A stretch of DNA of 64,000 bases from Nostoc sp. FACHB-152 (lineage in GTDB: Bacteria; Cyanobacteriota; Cyanobacteriia; Cyanobacteriales; Nostocaceae), in assembly GCF_014697475.1 (NCBI RefSeq), contig NZ_JACJRV010000004.1, positions 1-64,000 on the forward strand, in the 5' to 3' direction. Both the position numbers and the translations under genes were made by a program. Positions within the stretch are counted from its first letter, which is position 1. The number at the start of each line of letters is the position of its first letter. Shown in pieces: positions 16,283 through 24,847 of this stretch. Below the pieces are notes generated by a model that searched no databases, had not been told where the DNA came from, and saw only the letters and a program-made list of their open reading frames with translations.

Positions 16283-17041
16283 TCAGTAAGCTCCGTTATT
16301 TTTAGGAATAATAACTACATCAATCGTTTTCAGTATTATCCACAAGTCAAGCCAGAGATTCCTAAATTTGACATAGTGCAAGTCTATTTGAACTCTTCTA
16401 GGGTAAGGAATATCATTCCGCCCTGAAACTTGCCATAGTCCAGTAATTCCTGGTCTGATTGTTAATATCTGATCAATATGACTACCGTATTTTGGTAATT
16501 CTTCAGCTACTAGAGGTCGAGGGCCAACAACACTCATATCCCCTTTGAGAACATTCCAAAACTGGGGAAATTCGTCCAAGCTAGTAATTCGTAGAAATCT
16601 ACCAATTTTGGTAATTCGCGGGTCATGTTTGAGCTTAAAACTGCTTTCAAATTCTTGCCGCATCTGAGGTGAGGTTTCCATCATTTGCATGAGGATCTCA
16701 TCTGCATTGCTGACCATTGTGCGGAATTTAATACAATTGAAGCGTTTGTAATTTTTTCCTACCCGTTCTTGGACATAAAAAATCGGGCCTTCTGAGCTTG
16801 AAGCAATCAGTATGGCCAAAATTAAGTAAAGCGGAAAGAACAGGATCAATACTGATAGCGAAAATCCGATGTCGAATAGTCGCTTGGCAAACTCTCCGTT
16901 TAAAGCCTGAAAAGACCAGCCTTTAGGTTTGACTTTAGGTGTCTTTGTTTTTTTACTACGTTTTAACAAACGCGTAGACGAGCTAGCGTCTTGCCGTAGG
17001 CTTCGCTTACCGGAGAGGAGTGAGCTCTGGGCAGTCATCAT
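16283..17041 (-). CDS. Polyprenyl-phosphate sugar phosphotransferase (second copy)
   Basis: Same family as the protein at 11267: AKRLFDIGFSLSVLILFFPLYLILAI membrane segment split by length here, KFRTMVSNADEIL, RITSLDEFPQFWNVLKGD, MSVVGPRPL and RPGITGLWQVSGRNDI. It probably loads the first sugar of an exopolysaccharide unit. An AAGGAG site immediately precedes the tandem ATGs at 17041/17038; the second has the better spacing. The N-terminal region (about residues 8-28) is encoded by a palindromic intergenic-type repeat (GCGTAGACG, GCCGTAGGC), which explains its odd Ser/Arg-rich sequence. It is followed upstream by a GT4 gene, with which it may be co-transcribed. Confidence 0.92.
   Translation of the reverse strand: MMTAQSSLLSGKRSLRQDASSSTRLLKRSKKTKTPKVKPKGWSFQALNGEFAKRLFDIGFSLSVLILFFPLYLILAILIASSSEGPIFYVQERVGKNYKRFNCIKFRTMVSNADEILMQMMETSPQMRQEFESSFKLKHDPRITKIGRFLRITSLDEFPQFWNVLKGDMSVVGPRPLVAEELPKYGSHIDQILTIRPGITGLWQVSGRNDIPYPRRVQIDLHYVKFRNLWLDLWIILKTIDVVIIPKNNGAY
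16969..17022. repeat. Dispersed palindromic repeat inside a coding region
   Basis: The stretch contains ACGCGTAGACG, AGCGTCTTGCCGTAGGC and TTCGCTTACCGG, resembling the GCGTAGACGC...GCCGCAGGC repeats of Nostocales and related to the copies at 58981 and 62060. It lies in frame in the N-terminus of the sugar transferase. Confidence 0.55.
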
Positions 17042-17151
17042 ACTCCTTAATAATCCACACCACACATAGTCCCAATCTTAAAGCCAAAATGAGGTGCTTC
17101 TGGAGGGAAGTTCCAAAAGCATACACAATTTCAGTACACAAATATTTACCA

Positions 17152-18294
17152 TCATTCTAAGTATGGTCTGGTTTTTTGGCACTGAGTCAGAAAGTTTAGA
17201 TAGTTCTGAGCAAAAACTTGCGGTGAAAACTGGGCAGCGTGCGATCGCAAATACTCAGGATTAAAAGCATTTTGATAAGTTTCAAATTTTTCTACCGCTT
17301 CTGTCAAGGCTGCTACGGTTTGCTCTTTAAAGAATATACCTGTTCCCTGCTCATTGTGCGATCGCACATCCAGAACTGTTTCTAAAGCCCCCCCTGCACC
17401 ATAAGCAATCACCGGAGTACCACAAGCTTGTGCCTCTACTAAAGCAATGCCAAAGTCCTCACAAGCTGCGTAGACAAATGCCTTAGCTTTTGCCATATAC
17501 TTTTTGACTACATCATCAGGCTGCCAACCTAAGATTTTAATGTTAGAGTTGGCAATTTTGCGAATTTTTTCCATTTCTGAACCCGTACCAATTATTACCA
17601 GTGGTAGCTGCAATTTATTAAAAGCCTGAACAATTAAAGATACCTGCTTATAACTAACTAACCGAGAAACAGTCAAGTAAAAATCCTCTTTCTGGTGAAA
17701 AAGAGGAAATGCATCGATATTTACTGGTGGATAAATAACTGCGGCTTCGCGTCGATAGCAACGCCAAATTCGTTTAGCCGTGTGCTGCGAATTAGCGATA
17801 AAGTAATCAACACGATTAGCACTTAATACATCCCACTGGCGCAACCTATGCAATAGATACCTTGTGAACCAACCAGGTAAACCTGTGCCTAATTTGCTGT
17901 GGCGGAGATAATCAAAAGTCAAATCCCAAGCATAACGCATCGGGCTATGACAGTAGCAAATATGCAACTGGTCTGGGGTAGTTAGGATTCCTTTAGCCAC
18001 AGCATGAGACGAAGATAAAATTACGTCATATTGGCGCAAATCTAATTGTTCAATCGCCAAGGGCAGCAATGGTAAATATTTTTGCACCCCATTACGGGCA
18101 GAAGGAAAATTTTGCAAAAAGGTTGTACCAATTTGACGTTTGTACAAGTAACTTTCAGGATTGCTGGATTCAAAGTCAATCAGAGCATATAAATCAGCAT
18201 CAACGTGATTCAGAATCTCTTGTACAACTAGTTCTGAACCGCCTGTGGCTTTAGGTGTCAGCCACTCATGAACCAGAGCATATTTCAAGGGCAC
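17152..18294 (-). CDS. Glycosyltransferase family 4
   Basis: 380-residue GT-B retaining glycosyltransferase. The N-terminus YALVHEWLTPKATGGSELVV contains the acceptor-domain Gly-Gly loop. The C-terminal half has FYLTVSRLVSYKQVSLIVQA, a nucleotide-sugar binding region, and the E-x7-E motif EDFGIALVEAQACGTPVIAY. It likely adds a sugar from a nucleotide donor during polysaccharide assembly on the cytosolic face. It is on the same strand as the sugar transferase at 16283, 110 bp apart. The sugar is not predictable from sequence. Confidence 0.92.
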   Translation of the reverse strand: MPLKYALVHEWLTPKATGGSELVVQEILNHVDADLYALIDFESSNPESYLYKRQIGTTFLQNFPSARNGVQKYLPLLPLAIEQLDLRQYDVILSSSHAVAKGILTTPDQLHICYCHSPMRYAWDLTFDYLRHSKLGTGLPGWFTRYLLHRLRQWDVLSANRVDYFIANSQHTAKRIWRCYRREAAVIYPPVNIDAFPLFHQKEDFYLTVSRLVSYKQVSLIVQAFNKLQLPLVIIGTGSEMEKIRKIANSNIKILGWQPDDVVKKYMAKAKAFVYAACEDFGIALVEAQACGTPVIAYGAGGALETVLDVRSHNEQGTGIFFKEQTVAALTEAVEKFETYQNAFNPEYLRSHAAQFSPQVFAQNYLNFLTQCQKTRPYLE

Positions 18295-18417
18295 AGTTAA
18301 CTTGAATAAGTGGAAAAGACATCAGGTAAATTGTGAGGAAGCGCCCCAGATTCAACCCTATGACGCAATTCTACTGCCAGAGGTTCCACAGGGATCAGCA
18401 ACCTGATAACCTCAAGT

Positions 18418-18523
18418 TGGGGAGTGGGGAGTGGGGAATAGGGAGTAGGGATTAGTATCGAAGACAAACAGATAATTTGAGATATCTAACCTCTAGCCTC
18501 TAACCTCTAATCCCTAGCCCCTC
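18418..18523. repeat. G-rich and C-rich intergenic repeat, potential hairpin
   Basis: A direct repeat of GGGGAGT units (18418-18455) is followed at 18486-18523 by CTCTAGCCTCTAACCTCTAA units. The end of the first (AGGGATTAG) complements the second (CTAATCCCT). It lies between divergent genes. Confidence 0.65.
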
Positions 18524-18546
18524 CATTAGATATAAAAGGGGAATTT

Positions 18547-19479
18547 ATGCGAATTTTGATTATGGGTGGCACTAGGTTCATTGGTGTTTACCTAACTCAA
18601 ATATTGTTAGAACAAGGACATGAGGTGGTACTGTTCAATCGTGGTAATCGTCCTGTACCGCCAGGAGTAGGACAAATTATAGGCGATCGCACGGATGCAA
18701 CACAGCTGAAGGAAAAATTATCACAAGAAAATTTTGACATCATTTTTGACAATAATGGTCGAGAATTAAGTGATACTCAGCCTTTAGCAGAAATTTTCTA
18801 CGGTCGAGTGCAACATTTTGTTTACATGAGTTCGGCGGGAGTTTATCTCAAATCTGACCAATTACCCCATGTGGAAGGGGATGCGATAGACCCGAAGAGT
18901 CGCCACAAAGGTAAACATGAAACAGAAGCTTACTTGGCTGAAAAGGGCTTACCTTTTACCTCAATTCGCCCGACTTATATTTACGGGCCGCAAAATTACA
19001 ACGATTTAGAAAGCTGGTTTTTTGATAGAATTGTGCGCGATCGCCCAATTGCGATTCCGGGTAATGGGTTACATATTACCCAGTTCGGTCATGTCAAAGA
19101 TTTGGCAACAGCGATGTCTTTAGTTGTGGGTAATCAAAAAGCGATTGGACAGATTTATAATGTTTCAGGTGATCGCTTTGTTACTTTTGATGGTTTAGCC
19201 CGTGCTTGTGCTGTAGCTGCTGGTAAATCACCTGATGCACTCAAAATAGTTCACTACGACCCGAAAAAATTTGATTTTGGTAAACGCAAAGCATTCCCAA
19301 TGCGAGTACAACATTTCTTCGCATCAGTACATAAAGCACAAACCGAATTAAATTGGCAGCCTGAATATAATTTAATTTCAGGGCTAACAGATGCCTTCAA
19401 AAATGATTATCTCGTCAATGGCCGAGACAACAAAGAAATTGATTTTTCTGTAGATGATGAAATTCTCCAAGCTATGTAG
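18547..19479 (+). CDS. NAD-dependent epimerase/dehydratase family protein, CSP41-like
   Basis: 310-residue atypical SDR. The Rossmann motif reads MGGTRFIGVYLTQIL. The expected Tyr-x3-Lys active site is not intact: after SSAGVY the region reads SRHKGKHETEAYL. This pattern and the RPTYIYGPQNYNDLESWFF and GNGLHITQFGHVKDLA segments match cyanobacterial and chloroplast CSP41-type proteins, which are RNA-binding/ribonuclease-like rather than sugar epimerases. A role in RNA stability is inference from that family. It stands alone on the plus strand, divergent from the GT4 gene. Confidence 0.85.
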   Translation: MRILIMGGTRFIGVYLTQILLEQGHEVVLFNRGNRPVPPGVGQIIGDRTDATQLKEKLSQENFDIIFDNNGRELSDTQPLAEIFYGRVQHFVYMSSAGVYLKSDQLPHVEGDAIDPKSRHKGKHETEAYLAEKGLPFTSIRPTYIYGPQNYNDLESWFFDRIVRDRPIAIPGNGLHITQFGHVKDLATAMSLVVGNQKAIGQIYNVSGDRFVTFDGLARACAVAAGKSPDALKIVHYDPKKFDFGKRKAFPMRVQHFFASVHKAQTELNWQPEYNLISGLTDAFKNDYLVNGRDNKEIDFSVDDEILQAM

Positions 19480-19483
19480 AGTT

Positions 19484-19590
19484 TTAGATCTGATTTGGGT
19501 CGATACCTAATTCCCGTAACTTTGCAGCTAATCTATCAACTTGTTGGTTTTCCTGCTCTACGGGAGTAGGAACCAAATTTCCAAAGTATT
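19484..19590 (-). pseudogene. Remnant of a Uma2 family gene (C-terminal tail)
   Basis: The minus strand encodes GNLVPTPVEQENQQVDRLAA followed by KLRELGIDPNQI and stop, which closely matches the tail of the Uma2 protein at 1615 (GNLVPLPEE... RLAARLRELGEDPDI). An in-frame stop lies directly upstream and nothing of the nuclease domain remains. The family tail survives as a gene fragment. Confidence 0.75.
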
Positions 19591-19621
19591 AAATAGCTTG
19601 TGTTAATTATGCTGAATACAA

Positions 19622-20110
19622 TTAAGCAACTCTAATTTTTTTATATTTTTGCGGAGAGGCTTTGAACAAATTATTAATTAGAACACCTATAGACCACATA
19701 TATGCGGAAGAAGCTACTCTTCCTTGTACACCATCTTCGATGAGTTTTTCTATCTGATAACTCTTCTTAATACCTGTTTTACAGAAAAAAGCAAAGTGTT
19801 CACAATTGTTTTCAAAAAGATGGTATTCTCCTTTTCCTATAAAATTTTCAGCCCTTTGTATAACTAAATCAGGTAGATCATAAGGAATCCCAAGAACATC
19901 ATAATTTAGTGCATATACTTCTTTTTGACTTTTTACGTTTCCTGCTGCAAATGAAACTAAAGAAGTCTTTGTAATAACAAAAGTATTTTTTTTATTCTTA
20001 TTCCCTGCAAAGTGTATGACTGTACCGTTACCGCAATCAATACCATGATGAGTATGGGTAGGAATAATAGAATTACCACACCAAACAAAAATGTGATCAC
20101 CTTTAGCCAT
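19622..20110 (-). CDS. LRAT domain (NlpC/P60-like) protein
   Basis: 162 residues with the lecithin-retinol-acyltransferase-type papain-like fold. The N-terminal histidine lies in THTHHGIDCGNGTVIHFAG and the catalytic cysteine in the family motif NNCEHFAFFC. Members act as acyltransferases or phospholipases using a Cys-His pair; the substrate here is unknown. A weakly hydrophobic C-terminal stretch (SAYMWSIGVLINNLF) could anchor it to a membrane. Lower GC than the neighbours and isolated position suggest an accessory gene. ATG at 20110. Confidence 0.85.
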   Translation of the reverse strand: MAKGDHIFVWCGNSIIPTHTHHGIDCGNGTVIHFAGNKNKKNTFVITKTSLVSFAAGNVKSQKEVYALNYDVLGIPYDLPDLVIQRAENFIGKGEYHLFENNCEHFAFFCKTGIKKSYQIEKLIEDGVQGRVASSAYMWSIGVLINNLFKASPQKYKKIRVA

Positions 20111-20219
20111 AGGAAAACTAACAAATAGCTAGATTTATTACTATTTGTAGTATTCCCAAAAAATAATCACAGATAACCTATCTTAAGTTTAAAAATAAAA
20201 TAGGTATTTATTAGGTAAT

Positions 20220-20738
20220 TTACTCAACAGTCTTAACCTTTGGTGGCAAAAGATAAATTAATCCAGAGATTAAAGTTAAAGCAACAGAAATCCAAAAAGC
20301 AATTAACGATGCAGTTTCCCATTGGGATGATAAAGGTGCAATCAAAAGCGCGATCGCTACTATTTGACTAACAGTTTTGAGTTTACCCCAAATATTCGCC
20401 CCGGAAATCGTCGCTTGATTAACCCGCCAACCAGCGATCGCTAATTCCCGCGCTAAAATCAAAAACACTCCCCAAGCTGGAACCTTCCCTAATTCAATCA
20501 ACACCATCAACGGCGCAAGCACTAAGAACTTATCCACCAAAGGATCTAAAAACTTACCCAAATCACTAATTTGGTTGAGTTTCCGCGCTAAATATCCATC
20601 TAACCAGTCAGTTGATGCAGCAATCAAGAAAATTGTCAAACATATCCACCTAGCTTGCGGCGCAGGGTTATACAAACCGTACAGCAGAAACGGAACACCG
20701 AGAAGGCGAGAAAAAGTAATCCAGTTGGGTAAAGTCAT
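20220..20738 (-). CDS. pgsA: CDP-diacylglycerol--glycerol-3-phosphate 3-phosphatidyltransferase
   Basis: 172-residue membrane enzyme making phosphatidylglycerol-phosphate, needed for the phosphatidylglycerol of thylakoids. The CDP-alcohol phosphotransferase signature D-x2-DG-x2-AR-x8-G-x3-D-x3-D is complete (DWLDGYLARKLNQISDLGKF then LDPLVDK). N-terminal LPNWITFSRLLGVPFLL and about five hydrophobic segments fit PgsA. It is 20 bp from the preceding Uma2 gene on the same strand, so co-transcription is possible, probably by chance. Confidence 0.94.
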   Translation of the reverse strand: MTLPNWITFSRLLGVPFLLYGLYNPAPQARWICLTIFLIAASTDWLDGYLARKLNQISDLGKFLDPLVDKFLVLAPLMVLIELGKVPAWGVFLILARELAIAGWRVNQATISGANIWGKLKTVSQIVAIALLIAPLSSQWETASLIAFWISVALTLISGLIYLLPPKVKTVE

Positions 20739-20757
20739 GATTTGGTTTAGGAATTAT

Positions 20758-21321
20758 TTATAATTTTAACCAATCAAATAATTGCCCTAATGTCAAATGT
20801 AAATCACTGACTAATTCGGGAACTGGCAATATATCTTGTTCGTTTTCTAAAAATATTATTTGCTCGTGAGGCGGATAAATTAAAACACAATATTCCTCTG
20901 GATCAATTAACCACCCTAAGCTAGTACCATGATTTAAACAATGTAAAATATTTTTGGTAAATTTGGTTGTACTTTGTTCAGGTGATAGGATTTCAATTGT
21001 CCAATCTGGGTATGTATTAAACACATTAGCGATATTGCCTGTTTCATCAACAGGAATTCGCTCCCAAGCAAATACCGCAATATCTGGAACAGTGGAACAT
21101 CCGCCAAAGGTACAGCGTAACTCTAGAAAAGCTAAGGCTATTTTTTGAGGTTCTAATACACCATTAATTGTAGTTGCTAATTCACCTTGAAGCCTACTAT
21201 GTTTACCTTGAGGCATAGGTTTTTGAAATATTTCACCATCGATATATTCACTGGCTGGTTTAGTTTCTGGTAATTGTAAAAATTCCTCTAAAGATATACG
21301 GCGAGGTGGTGTTTTAATCAT
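20758..21321 (-). CDS. Uma2 family (DUF820) PD-(D/E)XK nuclease-like protein
   Basis: 187 residues, the standard length of this family. N-terminal RRISLEEFLQLPETKPASEY is typical; TVPDIAVFAW gives the Asp, DWTIEILSPEQS the Glu, and a Lys follows in TKFTKNIL, after which LGWLIDPEEYCVLIY completes the fold. It lacks the Ala-Gln tail of the homologue at 1615. Physiological function of these proteins is unknown. Confidence 0.92.
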   Translation of the reverse strand: MIKTPPRRISLEEFLQLPETKPASEYIDGEIFQKPMPQGKHSRLQGELATTINGVLEPQKIALAFLELRCTFGGCSTVPDIAVFAWERIPVDETGNIANVFNTYPDWTIEILSPEQSTTKFTKNILHCLNHGTSLGWLIDPEEYCVLIYPPHEQIIFLENEQDILPVPELVSDLHLTLGQLFDWLKL

Positions 21322-21405
21322 AATATTTACCTGCTCGTATTTAAACTAATTTGGGGCGGGAAGATTAGACATAGTAAAAGAGGCGTTAGCGTCATTTACA
21401 TGGCA

Positions 21406-21425
21406 TGATCTGTATTTTGAGATCA
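21406..21425. promoter_or_regulatory. Inverted repeat upstream of aspA
   Basis: TGATCT and AGATCA are exact 6-bp inverted arms around eight bases, ending 13 bp before the aspA ATG. Such a dyad could be an operator, but it matches no factor site I can name. Confidence 0.3.
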
Positions 21426-21438
21426 TCCAAACAATACT

Positions 21439-22854
21439 ATGTCTGACAATATAAATTTTCGCATTGAACGCGATTCAATGGGCGATCGCCAAATTCCTAG
21501 TAGTGCTTATTACGGTATTCAAACTCTACGCGCTACCGAAAATTTCCCCATTAGCGGACTCAAACCTTTAAATACTTACGTAGATGCTTGCCTAGTCATC
21601 AAAAAAGCTACAGCAATTGTTAACGGTGAATTAGGTTGTATTTCCCAAGATATTAGTGAAGCAATTGTCAAAGCCACCGATGAAATTCTGGCGGGCGCGT
21701 TGCGCGACCAGTTTGTAGTTGATGTCTATCAAGCAGGTGCTGGAACTTCGCACCACATGAATGTTAACGAAGTTTTGGCAAACCGGGCGTTAGAAATTCT
21801 CGGTGACGAAAAGGGTAATTACAAACGGGTTAATCCTAATGACCATGTTAACTACGGGCAGTCTACTAATGATGTGATTCCCACAGCAATTAGAATTGGC
21901 GGTCTATTAGCACTTTCGCATACATTACACCCAGCTTTAGATAAAGCGATCGCCGCTTTAGAAAGCAAAGCGGTAGAATTTCAAAATGTCGTCAAATCTG
22001 GCAGAACCCATATGCAGGATGCTGTACCTGTGCGGTTGGGTGATACTTTTGGTGCTTGGGCGCACATCCTAACAGAACATCAAAACCGCATTTATACCGC
22101 TTCGGGAGACTTGATGGTGCTGGGTTTAGGCGGTAGCGCAGCTGGTACAGGCTTGAATACTCATCCTTTATATCGCGCCCGTGTGGTTGCGGTACTTTCA
22201 GAATTACTGAATATGCCTTTAGAACCTGCGCCTCACTTAATGGCAGCTATGCAGAGTATGTCCCCATTTGTCAGCGTTTCTGGGGCTTTACGCAACTTAG
22301 CACAGGATTTAGTCAAAATATCTCATGACTTGCGGTTGATGGACTCTGGGCCAAAAACTGGCTTGAAAGAAATTCAACTTCCGCCAGTCCAACCCGGTTC
22401 CTCGATTATGCCAGGGAAGTATAACCCAGTCATGGCAGAGATGACATCAATGGTGTGTTTTCAGGTAATGGGTTATGACAGTGCGATCGCATTTGCTGCC
22501 CAAGCAGGACAATTAGAATTAAACGTGATGATGCCGTTGATTGCCTATAACCTGATTCAGAGTATCGAAATTCTCGGCAATACTATCAGTGTGCTGACAG
22601 AACGCTGTATTCAGGGAATTACGGCTAACGAAGAGCGTTGTTTAGCCTACGCTGAAGGTAGTTTAGCCTTAGTAACCGCACTCAATACCCACATTGGATA
22701 TTTAGCAGCTGCTGATGTCGCCAAAGAATCGTTGAAAACAGGTAAATCCTTACGGCAGATTGTTTTGGAAAAAGGGCTGATGACAGAAGCTGAACTCGCC
22801 AAAGTCTTAGATTTAGAACAAATGAGCAGTATTTTACCCCTCGCAACAGAATGA
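21439..22854 (+). CDS. aspA: Aspartate ammonia-lyase
   Basis: 471-residue homotetrameric enzyme that reversibly deaminates L-aspartate to fumarate. The fumarase/aspartase signature GSSIMPGKYNPVMAEM is present (catalytic Ser loop), as are SGRTHMQDAVPVRLG and the N-terminal RDSMGDRQIPSSAYYGIQT, which separates AspA from fumarase C. NVNEVLANRALE and NDHVNYGQSTNDVIPTAI are further core segments. It appears monocistronic: an inverted repeat lies just before the start, and a hairpin repeat follows the stop. Confidence 0.94.
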   Translation: MSDNINFRIERDSMGDRQIPSSAYYGIQTLRATENFPISGLKPLNTYVDACLVIKKATAIVNGELGCISQDISEAIVKATDEILAGALRDQFVVDVYQAGAGTSHHMNVNEVLANRALEILGDEKGNYKRVNPNDHVNYGQSTNDVIPTAIRIGGLLALSHTLHPALDKAIAALESKAVEFQNVVKSGRTHMQDAVPVRLGDTFGAWAHILTEHQNRIYTASGDLMVLGLGGSAAGTGLNTHPLYRARVVAVLSELLNMPLEPAPHLMAAMQSMSPFVSVSGALRNLAQDLVKISHDLRLMDSGPKTGLKEIQLPPVQPGSSIMPGKYNPVMAEMTSMVCFQVMGYDSAIAFAAQAGQLELNVMMPLIAYNLIQSIEILGNTISVLTERCIQGITANEERCLAYAEGSLALVTALNTHIGYLAAADVAKESLKTGKSLRQIVLEKGLMTEAELAKVLDLEQMSSILPLATE

Positions 22855-22857
22855 AAA

Positions 22858-22919
22858 AGAGGTTAGGGACTAGGATGAACTTTCTACTCTAGCCCTTAGT
22901 CCCTATTCTCTAGCCTCTA
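22858..22919. repeat. Intergenic inverted repeat (AGAGGTTAGGGACTAGG type)
   Basis: AGAGGTTAGGGACTAGG (22858-22874) faces CTAGCCCTTAGTCCCT and CTCTAGCCTCT (22890-22919). It may end the aspA transcript. The same sequence type recurs at 18486-18523. Confidence 0.65.
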
Positions 22920-22971
22920 TTGTCAAGCTAGTTTATAAATCAAATAGGATTGCTATATCTTTTATCTACCC

Positions 22972-23943
22972 ATGCAAACACAAAAATCCTCTGTCAGCTT
23001 AATCAGGGCTACTTCTTACGAGAGAGAAGCTTTACGGGAATCTTTAATTACTTTGCTAGAACCCCTTGGCGGAATGGCAGCTTTTGTCAAACCAGGACAA
23101 AAAGTATTATTAAAGCCTAATCTCTTGACTAGCGCACGTCCGACAAAAGAATGTACTACCCGCGCTGAACTAGTTTATGAAGTTGCCAAGATGGTAATTG
23201 AAGCAGGTGGTAAACCATTTTTGGGAGATAGCCCAGCTTTTGGCAGTGCTAGAGGTGTAGCAATTGCTAATGGTTATCTACCATTAATCGAAGAACTCAA
23301 TCTTTCAATCAGCGAATTTCACGGGAAGCGTTACCAAACAGTCAGCGAAAATTTCAATCATCTGCTACTTTGCAAAGAAGCAATGGAGGCGGATGTGATT
23401 ATTAATTTGCCCAAAGTCAAATCACATATGCAGCTAACTTTAACATTGGGCGTGAAAAATTTGTTTGGTTGCGTTCCCGGTAAAATGAAAGCTTGGTGGC
23501 ACATGGAAGCAGGGAAAGATGCTAACCGCTTTGGCGAAATGTTAGTAGAAACGGCTAAGGCAATTAACCCAGATTTAACTATTTTAGATGGCATTATTGG
23601 ACATGAAGGTAATGGCCCTAGTGGTGGGGAACCGCGTGATTTAGGAGTTTTAGCCGCAGCAGCAGATGTATTTGCCTTAGATAGGGCAATGTTAGAAGTG
23701 TTGAATGTGCCACTGCATCAAGTCCCGACTGTTGCAGCTTCTCAAAGGTTAGGGGTTTGTGCTGAATTAGATGAAATCCAGTTTCCTAACTTGCATCCTG
23801 ACTTATTAAAAATTCAAGATTGGCGTTTACCAGATAAGTTAATGCCAATTGATTTTGCTATGCCGCGCGTTATTAAGTCTACCTTTAGACACCTTTATAT
23901 TCGATTTATCAAAGAACCAATGAGTGCCTATGGTAAAAGTTAG
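22972..23943 (+). CDS. DUF362 domain-containing protein
   Basis: 323 residues of the DUF362 family, often annotated as Fe-S-linked or uncharacterised. Recognisable blocks are VKPGQKVLLKPNLLTSARPT near residue 40, PFLGDSPAFGSARGVA, VIINLPKVKSHMQLTLTLGV, KNLFGCVPGKMKAWWHM and LDGIIGHEGNGPSGGEPRD. This version has no obvious ferredoxin cysteine cluster. There is no signal peptide. It is followed by a clear terminator at 24042-24068. Function unknown. Confidence 0.88.
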   Translation: MQTQKSSVSLIRATSYEREALRESLITLLEPLGGMAAFVKPGQKVLLKPNLLTSARPTKECTTRAELVYEVAKMVIEAGGKPFLGDSPAFGSARGVAIANGYLPLIEELNLSISEFHGKRYQTVSENFNHLLLCKEAMEADVIINLPKVKSHMQLTLTLGVKNLFGCVPGKMKAWWHMEAGKDANRFGEMLVETAKAINPDLTILDGIIGHEGNGPSGGEPRDLGVLAAAADVFALDRAMLEVLNVPLHQVPTVAASQRLGVCAELDEIQFPNLHPDLLKIQDWRLPDKLMPIDFAMPRVIKSTFRHLYIRFIKEPMSAYGKS

Positions 23944-24041
23944 TTTATTTGACAATTTTGGTGAATAATTAAGTGCAAATGCTACAACAACTGCAAAATA
24001 TGCACAGTAATCTATAAATACCCTCCGATTGCTTAACCAGG

Positions 24042-24068
24042 CCGTCCCTATATTAGGGACGGTTTTTT
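24042..24068 (+). terminator. Rho-independent terminator after the DUF362 gene
   Basis: CCGTCCCTA pairs with TAGGGACGG over 9 bp around a three-base loop and is followed by six T, about 100 bp after the stop codon. Confidence 0.8.
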
Positions 24069-24847
24069 ATTGGCTATGATTGATTTTTTTGATATTAAGT
24101 ATAGTGCTTTACAGATTTAGTTAAAGTAATTAGTCATTAGGCATAGAGGTAGAATGTTGAGCGATCGCTAACGATAGCTACCAGCTATTTTTATTCTACC
24201 TAGATATAGATTGACAAAGCCCAAGTAATATTACATAACACTATTATGATAAATTAAAAACTCAATTTTTCAGCCAATTCAGTATGACTAATATCAAAGC
24301 TAGTAGATACCAGTGTATTTATTCGGAATGATTTTATGACCAAAAAATTACTGATTACTTATTTTTAGTAGCTCTTAATCAATTAGTTGGTAATATTAGT
24401 GAGATGAATTCAAGCCTGCATTGATTCAGTACTATTTCAGTATCCAGAGCCTTTGAGCAAAAGCATCTGAATGTCTAAAGCCAGTATTTACAGAATATTT
24501 ACAGATGTTACAATAATAGCAAATTGCTCTCAATCAAGTTAACAATTAATCTAGGTGGGTAAGAAAAAATGTATTTTTCGATGCACTTTATTAACCATTG
24601 CTTAACCCAAAGATGACATATCTTAGCAAGGAAGCGTAACATAATTAACCACTTAATCAGTTCCGAAATGTTCACCAGGAACTTTGTATCAATATTGTCG
24701 GAGATAAGATTACTGTTATGACAGTAGTCCAAGTGGTTCAGATTTTTGCTTGCTACACAGTAGCCAGTAAAAAATCGCTAAAATAGTACTAACGCTCTCC
24801 TCCAGAGAAAAAAACTAATCAAGTGAGTTGAAGAATTTCAAATTTGT
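24069..24847. other. Long intergenic region
   Basis: About 780 bp of AT-rich DNA with scattered stops in all frames. A small hairpin followed by TTTTTATT (ATAGCTACCAGCTAT, about 24174-24192) is the only structure seen. A minus-strand frame at 24508-24732 has no gene-like composition. Confidence 0.5.

Noticed and set aside
24508-24732. Minus-strand frame of 74 codons
   Set aside because: Low GC, no ribosome site and no gene-like residue pattern.
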